A DNA stretch of 5,166 nucleotides, taken from contig CACXFW010000492.1 of the NCBI GenBank assembly GCA_902767065.1, positions 1-5,166 on the forward strand. The letters run 5' to 3'. The translations under genes were made by a program, and so were the position numbers. Source of the DNA: an uncultured Lachnospiraceae bacterium. GTDB lineage: Bacteria; Bacillota; Clostridia; Lachnospirales; Lachnospiraceae. The stretch's first letter is position 1. Each line of letters starts with the position of its first letter. Below are positions 1-5,166 of the stretch, piece by piece. The notes below the pieces were generated by a model. The model was not told where the DNA came from and did no database searches. It saw only the letters and a list, made by a program, of their open reading frames with translations.

Positions 1-62
1 CCGGTATCTTTTTCAGGTATCTTCTCCGGTATTTTTCTCCGGCATCTTTTCCGGCATCTTCG
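1..62. repeat. Degenerate 12/13-nt tandem repeat at the 3' end of the SseB-family gene
   Basis: Five head-to-tail units are visible on the plus strand: 1-13 ccggtatcttttt, 14-25 caggtatcttct, 26-38 ccggtatttttct, 39-50 ccggcatctttt and 51-62 ccggcatcttcg. Units of 12 nt encode a four-residue Lys-Met/Ile-Pro-Glu repeat in the gene's sense. The units at 26-38 and 1-13 are 13 nt long, each carrying a run of five T (five A in the sense strand), so each shifts the frame. The gene's TGA stop (15-13) lies within the array. The array touches the window edge and may continue beyond it. Confidence 0.85.
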
Positions 63-966
63 TGACCTTGCTTTGCGCTGCCGGCTGGGAAGCGGTTTTT
101 CTCACCTGCGGGCCGGCCAGGGACTGTGCCAGCTTCAGCGCCTGTGCAGTGCCCTTCTTCACATCCTCGGGGAACGCCTTCAGCACCTGGTCAATCAATG
201 GCATCTGAAGAACGATCTGGCATCCGTTCGGATTGAGAAGATACCCCTTCGCATCCTTTGGCAGCCCCGGCTTGAGACCGGCAAACGGCATTGTGATTGC
301 CTGAATCTCCTGCTTCTGCTGGCGGAACTTCTGGAATTCCATATTATCCGCAAATACAGGGCGGTAAACATCACCGTTTTTCATCGTCAGATTGAGAAAC
401 GCAAACTGCTTTTTCTGCATTTTTTCCGCAACGGTTCCCGGGCCGCTCTTCACCTGCACCGGAATCAGGAACCTGGAGCGGGCGAGGTTGACAAGAAACT
501 CTTCATTCAATTCATTCAGGTCTTCCTTCTCCTCCTGCGGAACCTTCCTTGTAACCTCCTGCATCAGATAGATGCCTGTCAGCATCAGCTGAGGATTCTC
601 CAGCGGTCTGAGCGCTTCGGGGATCCTGGACATATCCTTGAAGACGACAAACTGATCAATCGGGATCGGGACACTTGCGCCATTTTCCGTGAAGACAATC
701 TCTGTCACCCCGATATGGAGGAGCGATCCGAAGAAGCCGGTAAACTGATCCTTCCGGATCATTGCGCCCTGCAACGCCAGTTTTTTCCCGGCGAATCGTT
801 CGACAAATGCCTTCAGGCCTTCTTCATCTGAGAAAATCCAGACCTGGTCGGCATAGCTGACCGGATCGCAGTACAGAAACGGCATTCTGGTTGTCACACA
901 GAAGCAGGCGATAAATGAATCTCTTTGCGTTACTTTCTTAATCAGAAACTTGTTATCAATCGACAT
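13..966 (-). CDS. SseB family protein with a repeat-derived C-terminus
   Basis: This 317-residue protein of the SseB family has no firmly known role; the name comes from an E. coli gene linked to serine sensitivity. The best SseB-like part is about 153-262: NEEFLVNLARSRFLIPVQV, then FAFLNLTMKNGDVYRPVFAD (188-207), FQKFR, and AKGYLLNPNGCQIVL (239-253). Residues about 15-110 resemble a second, diverged copy of the same fold (FIACFCVTTRMPFLYCD, VWIFSDEEGLKAFVERF), an arrangement I infer from pattern only. No signal peptide or membrane segment is evident, so it is probably cytoplasmic. The start at 966 was chosen because the protein-like text begins there; it overlaps the rsfS stop by 11 nt, and GGAGGAAGGGAAGAAGGA lies just upstream. 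The frame also extends to 1077, but that part is a shadow of rsfS. The tail contains KMPEKMPEK, then a frame change in a DNA repeat leads to NTGEDT and the stop. Confidence 0.85.
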   Translation of the reverse strand: MSIDNKFLIKKVTQRDSFIACFCVTTRMPFLYCDPVSYADQVWIFSDEEGLKAFVERFAGKKLALQGAMIRKDQFTGFFGSLLHIGVTEIVFTENGASVPIPIDQFVVFKDMSRIPEALRPLENPQLMLTGIYLMQEVTRKVPQEEKEDLNELNEEFLVNLARSRFLIPVQVKSGPGTVAEKMQKKQFAFLNLTMKNGDVYRPVFADNMEFQKFRQQKQEIQAITMPFAGLKPGLPKDAKGYLLNPNGCQIVLQMPLIDQVLKAFPEDVKKGTAQALKLAQSLAGPQVRKTASQPAAQSKVTKMPEKMPEKNTGEDT

Positions 967-1339
967 TGTCCTTCTTCCCTTCCTCCAATTCCTCAATGGA
1001 TACCGCTTTTCCGTCCCTCCAGATCCGGTCAAGATCATAGAACAGCCGATTCTGTGTGTCAAAGATGTGAATGACAAGATCGCCGTAATCCAGGAGAATC
1101 CAGTTTGCAGTCTGATAGCCTTCCTTATGCTTCACCTCGTATCCGGCACGGCCGAGCACTTCATCAACCTCATCTGCCATTGCCTGGACCTGATTGCGGT
1201 TATTTCCGGAAGCAATGATAAAATAATCCGCCAATGTACTGACCTGCTCGATGTCAATCATCGTGATGTTTTCCGCCTTCTTTTCTTCGAGGGCGTGGTA
1301 GGCAAGGCTTGCCATCTCTCTGGACTTATCGTATGTCAT
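956..1339 (-). CDS. rsfS: Ribosomal silencing factor RsfS (RsfA/Iojap family)
   Basis: RsfS binds ribosomal protein L14 (uL14) on the 50S subunit and blocks joining with 30S, lowering translation in starvation or stationary phase. The 127-residue product has the family layout: MASLAYHALEEKKAENI (9-25), DYFIIASGNNRNQVQAMADE (38-57), then EGYQTANWILLDYGDLVIHI (73-92) and RLFYDLDRIW (98-107). The W-LLDYGD-HIF and FYDL-W positions are strongly diagnostic. The ATG at 1339 was preferred over an in-frame GTG at 1366 because the family usually begins close to this point and because of the AGGAG 8 nt upstream. The acidic and lysine-rich tail EELEEGKKDNVD overlaps the next gene by 11 nt. Neighbours nadD and yqeK are the usual partners of rsfS, which agrees with the assignment. 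Confidence 0.95.
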   Translation of the reverse strand: MTYDKSREMASLAYHALEEKKAENITMIDIEQVSTLADYFIIASGNNRNQVQAMADEVDEVLGRAGYEVKHKEGYQTANWILLDYGDLVIHIFDTQNRLFYDLDRIWRDGKAVSIEELEEGKKDNVD

Positions 1340-1357
1340 ATCGCTCTCTCCTCTCTC
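1340..1357 (-). promoter_or_regulatory. Ribosome binding site deciding the rsfS start
   Basis: The minus strand reads GAGAGAGGAGAGAGCGAT before the ATG at 1339, with AGGAG at 1352-1348 and an 8-nt spacer. An alternative GTG start at 1366 has AAGGGGAG upstream, but that site is tied up in the GGGG/CCCC mini-hairpin and would add nine residues unlike the family's usual N-terminus. Confidence 0.7.
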
Positions 1358-1453
1358 AATACTCACGGGGTTTCTCCCCTTTTATCACACACAGGCATCC
1401 ATCATCAGGGATCTCCTGTTTTCTCTTATCTCATGCATTCCCCGCACCGCCTG
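1340..1453 (-). other. yqeK-rsfS spacer with small potential hairpins
   Basis: This 114-nt gap is the only sizeable spacer inside the left part of the unit. On the minus strand it contains ACAGG twice (at 1454-1450, starting on the last base of the yqeK stop codon, and at 1419-1415) and a later GCCTGT (1396-1391) that could pair with either copy. It also contains the near-palindrome CAGGAGATCCCTG (1418-1406) and a short GGGG-AGAAA-CCCC hairpin (1379-1367). No run of T follows a stable stem on the minus strand, so I do not call a terminator. No convincing -35/-10 pair is visible. It may be a leader or processing region for rsfS, or a plain spacer. Confidence 0.35.
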
Positions 1454-2065
1454 TCACGTAGTCAGGGAATCTCCCTTATCCTCTGTCTCGTAAAACAGAT
1501 TGTGGTAATAGCGGAACGCGCTGCGGCTCATGGGATCGATTTCGCCCTGTCCGGAATCCAGATAATGAAGGGTATCCTCCAGGATCTGACAGACTGCCAG
1601 GTTAAGATCATGAAATGCAAGCTTTCTGACATACGCAAGGTTGTGTGCCTTAAACCGGTGAGGCTCGATGTAATCCGCAGTAAAGATAATCTTTTCCAGC
1701 GTTGTCATATTAGGCCTTCCGGTAGTATGCCACTGGATTGCGCCAAGAATCTCCGGATCCTCTACGCCGTATTTTTCCTGCGCAAGGCATGCGCCCAGTT
1801 TGGAATGCAAAAGGTATGGAGCATCCAGCTCAACCTTTGTGATCTCGATCTGCCGTTCCTTGCACATCCGGATCTTCCGGTCGTTGGGAATGCACTTTGC
1901 GCAGTCATGAAGCAGCCCCGCGACCTGAGCGCTTTCAAGGTCTGCGCCATAACACATCGCCAGGGCCGCTGCCGTATACTTCACACCCAGCGTATGGTGA
2001 TAGCGGTCCGCGTCAAGTTCTTTCTTTACTTTTTTCTGGAGCTTGGTCAGATTATAATTCCCCAT
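1454..2065 (-). CDS. yqeK: YqeK family HD-domain protein, probable symmetrical Ap4A hydrolase
   Basis: YqeK proteins of Gram-positive bacteria are metal-dependent HD-domain enzymes that split diadenosine tetraphosphate into two ADP, removing a stress-linked dinucleotide. The 203-residue product has the HD-superfamily ligands in order: RYHHTLGV (21-28), the HD pair in LLHDCAK (51-57; His53, Asp54), LLHSKLGA (85-92; His87), WHTTG (112-116; His113) and FTADYIEPHR (128-137; Asp131). All expected metal ligands are present and the length is usual. The ATG at 2065 has AAGGG 5 nt upstream and lies inside the last codons of nadD, giving a 14-nt overlap that suggests translational coupling. It ends at TGA 115 nt before the preferred rsfS start. 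The family name is secure; the substrate is inferred from characterised relatives. Confidence 0.94.
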   Translation of the reverse strand: MGNYNLTKLQKKVKKELDADRYHHTLGVKYTAAALAMCYGADLESAQVAGLLHDCAKCIPNDRKIRMCKERQIEITKVELDAPYLLHSKLGACLAQEKYGVEDPEILGAIQWHTTGRPNMTTLEKIIFTADYIEPHRFKAHNLAYVRKLAFHDLNLAVCQILEDTLHYLDSGQGEIDPMSRSAFRYYHNLFYETEDKGDSLTT

Positions 2066-2672
2066 AGATGCCCTTATCGATAATATAATCCACTACCGCG
2101 TCCGGTACATAGTATCGGATGCTTCGCCCTTCAGCGCACCAGGAACGGATATTGTGAGAAGAAATGTCAAGGTTCGGGCTTTCCAGCTTCCGGATATCCG
2201 CATGATACTTCTCCCTGAGATGAAGGATCGCACGATCCAGCGTTTCCGTATCCATGCTGTCCCTGACCGCGGCAGTCAGAATACACTGATCACAGATTTC
2301 CTGTGGGCCCATCCATGTATCAAATGTCAATACGGAATCCGCACCTAAGATAAAATAATAATCCGTATCCGGGTGCTGCTTTCGAAGCCTGCGCAGGGTC
2401 TCCTTCGTATAGACATACCCCTGCTCGTGCATCTCCTCAAGAGAAAGCTCAAAATGCGGATTGGAGCGGATCGCCAGACGGACCATCTCCACCCTCTGCC
2501 AATTCGACGCGCCATCCCTGACCCGCTTATGAGGCGGATTGCCGGAAGGCATGAACAGAACCTTTTCAAGGCAGAACTGCTGCCATGCACTCTCCCCAAG
2601 GATCAGGTGTCCGATATGAATCGGGTCAAAGGTACCACCCATGATCCCGACTCTGCGTCTTTCCTTCTTCAT
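2052..2672 (-). CDS. nadD: Nicotinate-nucleotide adenylyltransferase
   Basis: NadD transfers AMP from ATP to nicotinate mononucleotide, making deamido-NAD in the de novo and salvage routes to NAD. The 206-residue protein is full length. It carries the nucleotidyltransferase GGTFDPIH motif (12-19) followed by GHL (21-23), the substrate loop PSGNPPHK (42-49), YVYTKETLRRL (86-96), FILGADS (107-113) with the nearby Trp120, and the C-terminal ATP-binding signature in the form ISSHNIR (170-176). The family more often has SSTxIR at that site. The closing segment SIRYYVPDAVVDYI (184-197) is typical. The ATG has GAGGG 6 nt upstream, overlapping the yhbY stop. The 3' end overlaps yqeK by 14 nt. The nadD-yqeK pairing is standard in Bacillota and supports both names. 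Confidence 0.96.
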   Translation of the reverse strand: MKKERRRVGIMGGTFDPIHIGHLILGESAWQQFCLEKVLFMPSGNPPHKRVRDGASNWQRVEMVRLAIRSNPHFELSLEEMHEQGYVYTKETLRRLRKQHPDTDYYFILGADSVLTFDTWMGPQEICDQCILTAAVRDSMDTETLDRAILHLREKYHADIRKLESPNLDISSHNIRSWCAEGRSIRYYVPDAVVDYIIDKGIYGEL

Positions 2673-2681
2673 TTCCGGCCC

Positions 2682-3005
2682 TCATCTTCCTGACTTATGG
2701 CCGGAGCCTCTTTCCGGAGGAAGCTCAATCTTCTTCCTGTCATCCCTGCCTTCCCTGTAGAGGATAAACTTCCTGCCGATTACCTGGACGAGCTGTGCAC
2801 GGGTTCTTTCCGCGGCAGTCACTGCCATGGTCGTGATATCGTCAAGACAATTCTGTCCGACACCCACCTTGACCAGTTCCCTGGCGGCAAGCGCCTCCTC
2901 GATGGCTGCGGTATTCTCAGGAGTAAGAGCTTCCTTCCCGATCTGGACGATGGTATCCTCCTTTGAGGCAAGGCTCTTCAGAAAAGCCCTCTGCTTACTC
3001 GTCAT
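2682..3005 (-). CDS. yhbY: YhbY family CRM-domain RNA-binding ribosome assembly protein
   Basis: YhbY is a small single-domain CRM protein that associates with pre-50S ribosomal particles and is thought to help rRNA folding. The 107-residue product begins MTSKQRAFLKSLA, the usual N-terminus. It continues with IVQIGKEALTPE (19-30), EALAARELVKV (37-47) and the signature AERTRAQLVQVIGRKFILYR (65-84), then a short basic tail. Length is normal for the family. The start at 3005 was chosen because AGAGGAGG lies 5 nt upstream and because homology begins there. The same frame stays open for another 87 codons upstream, which is described separately. The CRM GxxG loop reads GKEA (23-26), so the second glycine is alanine. 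The stop TGA overlaps the ribosome binding site of nadD, which begins after 9 nt, so the two are probably co-translated. Confident in the family; the exact start is likely but not certain. Confidence 0.93.
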   Translation of the reverse strand: MTSKQRAFLKSLASKEDTIVQIGKEALTPENTAAIEEALAARELVKVGVGQNCLDDITTMAVTAAERTRAQLVQVIGRKFILYREGRDDRKKIELPPERGSGHKSGR

Positions 3006-3018
3006 ATCTTCCTCCTCT
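3006..3018 (-). promoter_or_regulatory. Strong ribosome binding site for yhbY
   Basis: On the minus strand AGAGGAGG occupies 3018-3011, followed by a 5-nt spacer AAGAT and the ATG at 3005. This near-perfect Shine-Dalgarno sequence inside a longer open frame is the main reason for annotating yhbY from 3005 and not from an upstream start. Confidence 0.85.
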
Positions 3019-3249
3019 GTAAACAACAGCTTATTTCTGACAAGATCCGTTCGGATGCCGATACCGTAACGTCCTTCGGACTCGTACTCTCGAACAAGAT
3101 CCGGCTCCTCCACTGAGGCGCTTTCCCGGCTGCCTGAAAGGCCAGTGACGAAAGAATCTGCCATCCGCTCCTGAAAGAACCTGGCCAGGCGGCAGAGCCC
3201 ATCCATTGCCATCGGCGGAATGTGAATGATCACAACGAGAATAACACAG
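3006..3249 (-). other. Open, unassigned stretch between recJ and yhbY, in frame with yhbY
   Basis: These 244 nt lie between the recJ stop and the yhbY start. The yhbY frame stays open through all of it and back to a TTG at 3266 inside recJ, 87 codons in total. The translated text looks protein-like: a hydrophobic stretch (VILVVIIHI), then RLARFFQERMADSF, then an acidic segment that includes EEPDLVREYESEGRYGIGIR. I do not recognise a family. Candidate starts are TTG 3266, ATG 3212, ATG 3206 and ATG 3164; only 3164 has a ribosome-binding-like AGGAG, and its spacer is just 3 nt. As there is no in-frame stop before yhbY, any translation would give an N-terminally extended YhbY, not a separate protein. 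It could equally be decayed coding DNA or a plain spacer. No terminator or clear promoter was seen in it. Confidence 0.4.
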
Positions 3250-5115
3250 TTACCGGAAATGCGCAATCTGCAACTGTATGCTGCGCACGCCGCGGAACTC
3301 GTTGATCACCGGCCGGTAGGCAAGGCTGAGCCTGATGGAGTTCTCATTTCCATTCATCAGTCTAAATGTCTGCTCCCTGCCTCCCGTCTCCTGAAGAAAG
3401 GAGACAAACTCCGTGGAGTCTCCAAAGTATACTGCTGTCATCACCGCGCTGCCGTCCGAGACCAGAAGCTTTACACAGTTCTGGTTCTTCCCGAGAATGT
3501 CCATTCTCAGAAGGCGGACCCTGCTGCACCCGAACACAGGAGGCCGGTTTCCCGGACCATAAGGCTCAAGCTGATCGATTTCCCGGATCAGGTCTTCCGA
3601 AAGATAGCGAAAAGGCAAAACCGCATCCAGAAGCACCTTCCTGGCCAGATTCTCCATGGTCAGCGTACAGTTCCCGTTAAGCCTTGCTCTGAGCTCCTCC
3701 AGCCTTTCTCTTCGAATCGTGACGCCTGCCGCCATCGGATGTCCGCCAAACTTAAGGAACAGGTCTGAAACCGCAGAGAGCTCATCATGCATGTTGTAAG
3801 CCTCAACGGACCGGCCGCTTCCCTTCAGAAGCTCAGGCTCTGACGTATCCGTAAACACGATCACCGGCCTGCAGCAGGTATCCTTCACCTTGGAGGCAAT
3901 GATTCCCGCAACGGATTCATGAATCCCTTCCAGATAGAGGACCAGGATCCTGTCATGAAGCAGGCTGCTGTTTTCAATGATCTCAAAGGCAGCCGCCTTG
4001 CCGTCCTCTGTCATCTGCCTGCGCTGTTCATTCAGGCTGACCAGGGCCTCCGCCTCCTGAAGCGCTCTGGACGGATCAGGCTCCAGGAGAAGATCCACCG
4101 CCCGGTGTGCGGTACGAAGCCGTCCGGAAGCATTCAGGCAGGGTCCTATCACGAATCCGATGTGCGTTGCGGTCAGCCTCTTCCCCTCCAGGCCACAGGA
4201 CCGGATCAGGGCACGCATTCCTGTATTGTCCGTACCCGGAAGCATCTTCAGACCGTATTTCACGAGAATACGGTTCTCACCGGTCAGCTTCATGATATCC
4301 GTCACGGTCGCGGCAGCCGCAAAGGGCAGCGTCTCCATCGTGACCGGGCAGTCCCTTAATGCTCTTCCAGAAGGAGGATCCGTTCTTTGTGCCTGGTCAG
4401 CCGGAAGGATACCGGTACGATTTTCCAGAATCCCCCCAAATCCTGTCAGGCGCATCTCCAGCAGATACATCAGCTTCCATGCGACGCCCGCACCGCACAG
4501 ATCCTTATTCGGATAAGGGCAGCCAGGCTTTTTCGGATCGACAACCGCATCCGCCTCAGGAAGGTGGTATTCTTTCTCCCCGTCCTCGCCAATGGTATAG
4601 TTCGGTTCATGATGATCGGTGATGATGACGGACATTCCCAGCTGCTTCGCCCGCAATACCTCATTGACCTGCGTAATGCCATTGTCACAGGTAATAATAA
4701 GATCGATCCCGTCTGAGTAAGCCTTCTCTATCATCCTCATGCTGATGCCAAAACCGTCTGCAACCCTGTCCGGGATATCATAGCTGACAATGCCTCCAAC
4801 CCTGGACAGTGAATGATGCAGGATATAGGTGGAAAAGATCCCGTCCGCGTCATAATCACCAATGATACGGATCTTCTTCTTCCCAAGGATTGCACTCTGC
4901 AGAAGATGGGCCGCACCCGCAGCCTGATCCAGCAGGCCGGGATCCTCCAGATCCTCCAGCGTGCCGTACAGAAATCTCCGGATCTGATCCTCTTCACAGA
5001 TCCCTCTGTTCAGAAGAATCCGGGCAGTGACCGGATCGATTCCGAACGCTTCCGCGATCCTGCCGTCCCCGCCCCGAACCTGCTGACTCCATTGCTGTCT
5101 GACAGGAAATGCCAT
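3250..5115 (-). CDS. recJ: Single-stranded-DNA-specific exonuclease RecJ
   Basis: RecJ is a cytoplasmic 5'-3' exonuclease on single-stranded DNA, used in recombination repair, mismatch repair and processing of stalled forks. The 621-residue product shows the DHH-family metal motifs in order: DYDADG at 87-92, CDNGI at 143-147, DHH at 167-169 and VDPKKP at 192-197. Further on come GAGVAWKL (208-215), GPCLNASGRL (324-333), the DHHA1 signatures GSGRS (432-436) and FGGHPMAAG (456-464), and EPYGPGNRPPVF (517-528) leading into the C-terminal OB-like part. No catalytic residue appears lost. The length is somewhat above the roughly 570 residues common in the family, partly because residues about 222-262 look like an extra linker. 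The ATG is preceded by AGGAAAGGGGG with a 4-nt spacer, which supports this start. It is the first gene of the visible unit. The stop (TAA) lies 244 nt upstream of the yhbY ATG. Identification is very secure. Confidence 0.96.
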   Translation of the reverse strand: MAFPVRQQWSQQVRGGDGRIAEAFGIDPVTARILLNRGICEEDQIRRFLYGTLEDLEDPGLLDQAAGAAHLLQSAILGKKKIRIIGDYDADGIFSTYILHHSLSRVGGIVSYDIPDRVADGFGISMRMIEKAYSDGIDLIITCDNGITQVNEVLRAKQLGMSVIITDHHEPNYTIGEDGEKEYHLPEADAVVDPKKPGCPYPNKDLCGAGVAWKLMYLLEMRLTGFGGILENRTGILPADQAQRTDPPSGRALRDCPVTMETLPFAAAATVTDIMKLTGENRILVKYGLKMLPGTDNTGMRALIRSCGLEGKRLTATHIGFVIGPCLNASGRLRTAHRAVDLLLEPDPSRALQEAEALVSLNEQRRQMTEDGKAAAFEIIENSSLLHDRILVLYLEGIHESVAGIIASKVKDTCCRPVIVFTDTSEPELLKGSGRSVEAYNMHDELSAVSDLFLKFGGHPMAAGVTIRRERLEELRARLNGNCTLTMENLARKVLLDAVLPFRYLSEDLIREIDQLEPYGPGNRPPVFGCSRVRLLRMDILGKNQNCVKLLVSDGSAVMTAVYFGDSTEFVSFLQETGGREQTFRLMNGNENSIRLSLAYRPVINEFRGVRSIQLQIAHFR

Positions 5116-5130
5116 AGATCCCCCTTTCCT

Positions 5131-5164
5131 TCCGCCGCAGGTCTGCTGACATCATCCGCCGCAG
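5131..5164. repeat. 10-bp direct repeat upstream of recJ
   Basis: The sequence tccgccgcag occurs at 5131-5140 and again at 5155-5164, a 24-bp period, just ahead of the recJ ribosome binding site. On the minus strand both read CTGCGGCGGA. It may be chance in a GC-rich leader, part of the tail of an upstream gene, or a binding-site pair. The rest of 5116-5166 shows nothing else I can name, and any upstream gene lies outside the window. Confidence 0.35.
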
Positions 5165-5166
5165 AA

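Noticed and set aside
73..831. A 252-codon plus-strand open frame opposite the SseB-family gene.
   Set aside because: It is fully antisense to a gene with recognisable protein motifs and has no family-like features.
967..1077. N-terminal extension of the SseB-family gene by 37 codons.
   Set aside because: The extension lies entirely within rsfS in another frame and does not look like conserved protein; the ATG at 966 fits the coupled start.
1362..1384. GGGG-TTTCT-CCCC-TTTTAT on the plus strand, resembling a small intrinsic terminator.
   Set aside because: The stem is only 4 bp, the T-run is short, and no plus-strand gene would use it.
1382..1438. A tiny open frame (ATG 1438, ending in tandem TGA-TAA at 1387-1382) in the yqeK-rsfS gap, with an internal ATG at 1405 preceded by CAGGAG.
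   Set aside because: At 17 codons or fewer, it has no recognisable leader-peptide pattern such as a run of one amino acid, and no attenuator stem follows it, so chance is the simpler explanation.
950..2083. A 377-codon open frame on the plus strand, antisense to rsfS and yqeK.
   Set aside because: It lies opposite two clear genes that share one frame, so codon bias alone can keep it open. The text resembles no family, is rich in Leu, Ile, His and Cys in the manner of antisense shadows, and I saw no good ribosome binding site.
3006..3249. Remnant of an Obg C-terminal domain, suggested by the FFQERM text and the usual obgE neighbour.
   Set aside because: The match is a few residues only; the conserved Obg C-terminal pattern of a glycine-valine strand and a closing GDTVRI-like segment is absent in all three minus-strand frames.

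Overview
The window is a dense block of six protein genes, all on the minus strand. It reads from right to left as recJ, yhbY, nadD, yqeK, rsfS and an SseB-family gene. The core yhbY-nadD-yqeK-rsfS is a well-known conserved run in Bacillota. The strong purine-rich ribosome binding sites, the mid-range GC content as judged by eye, and the presence of YqeK and a two-part SseB-like protein all fit a Clostridia member, plausibly Lachnospiraceae. The taxonomic call is an inference from gene order and protein style, not from a search.

Right part (5166-3250): a 51-nt leader with a 10-bp direct repeat, then recJ, a complete single-strand DNA exonuclease with all the expected DHH and DHHA1 motifs. Middle (3249-2052): a 244-nt stretch follows recJ. 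It carries an unexplained open frame that runs without a stop straight into yhbY, the small CRM-domain ribosome assembly protein. Then comes nadD (NAD biosynthesis), only 9 nt after yhbY. Left-middle (2065-956): yqeK (HD-domain Ap4A hydrolase) overlaps the end of nadD by 14 nt. A gap of about 114 nt with small potential hairpins precedes rsfS, the ribosomal silencing factor. Left end (966-1): the SseB-family gene overlaps the end of rsfS by 11 nt. It finishes inside a 12/13-nt tandem repeat that shifts the reading frame and supplies the stop codon.

The genes look like one co-directional transcription unit with tight spacing and probable translational coupling at nadD/yqeK and rsfS/SseB. The functional theme is housekeeping: 50S maturation and dormancy (YhbY, RsfS), nucleotide cofactor metabolism and clean-up (NadD, YqeK) and DNA repair (RecJ). 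I recognise no promoter or strong intrinsic terminator in the window. I also see no tRNA, rRNA, CRISPR array or mobile element.

I do not see a novel defence or mobile system here. The points most worth checking are the frame-shifting repeat at the SseB C-terminus and the in-frame extension upstream of yhbY. Less striking are the altered GxxG loop in YhbY, the RecJ insertion, and the presence of recJ where obgE often sits.
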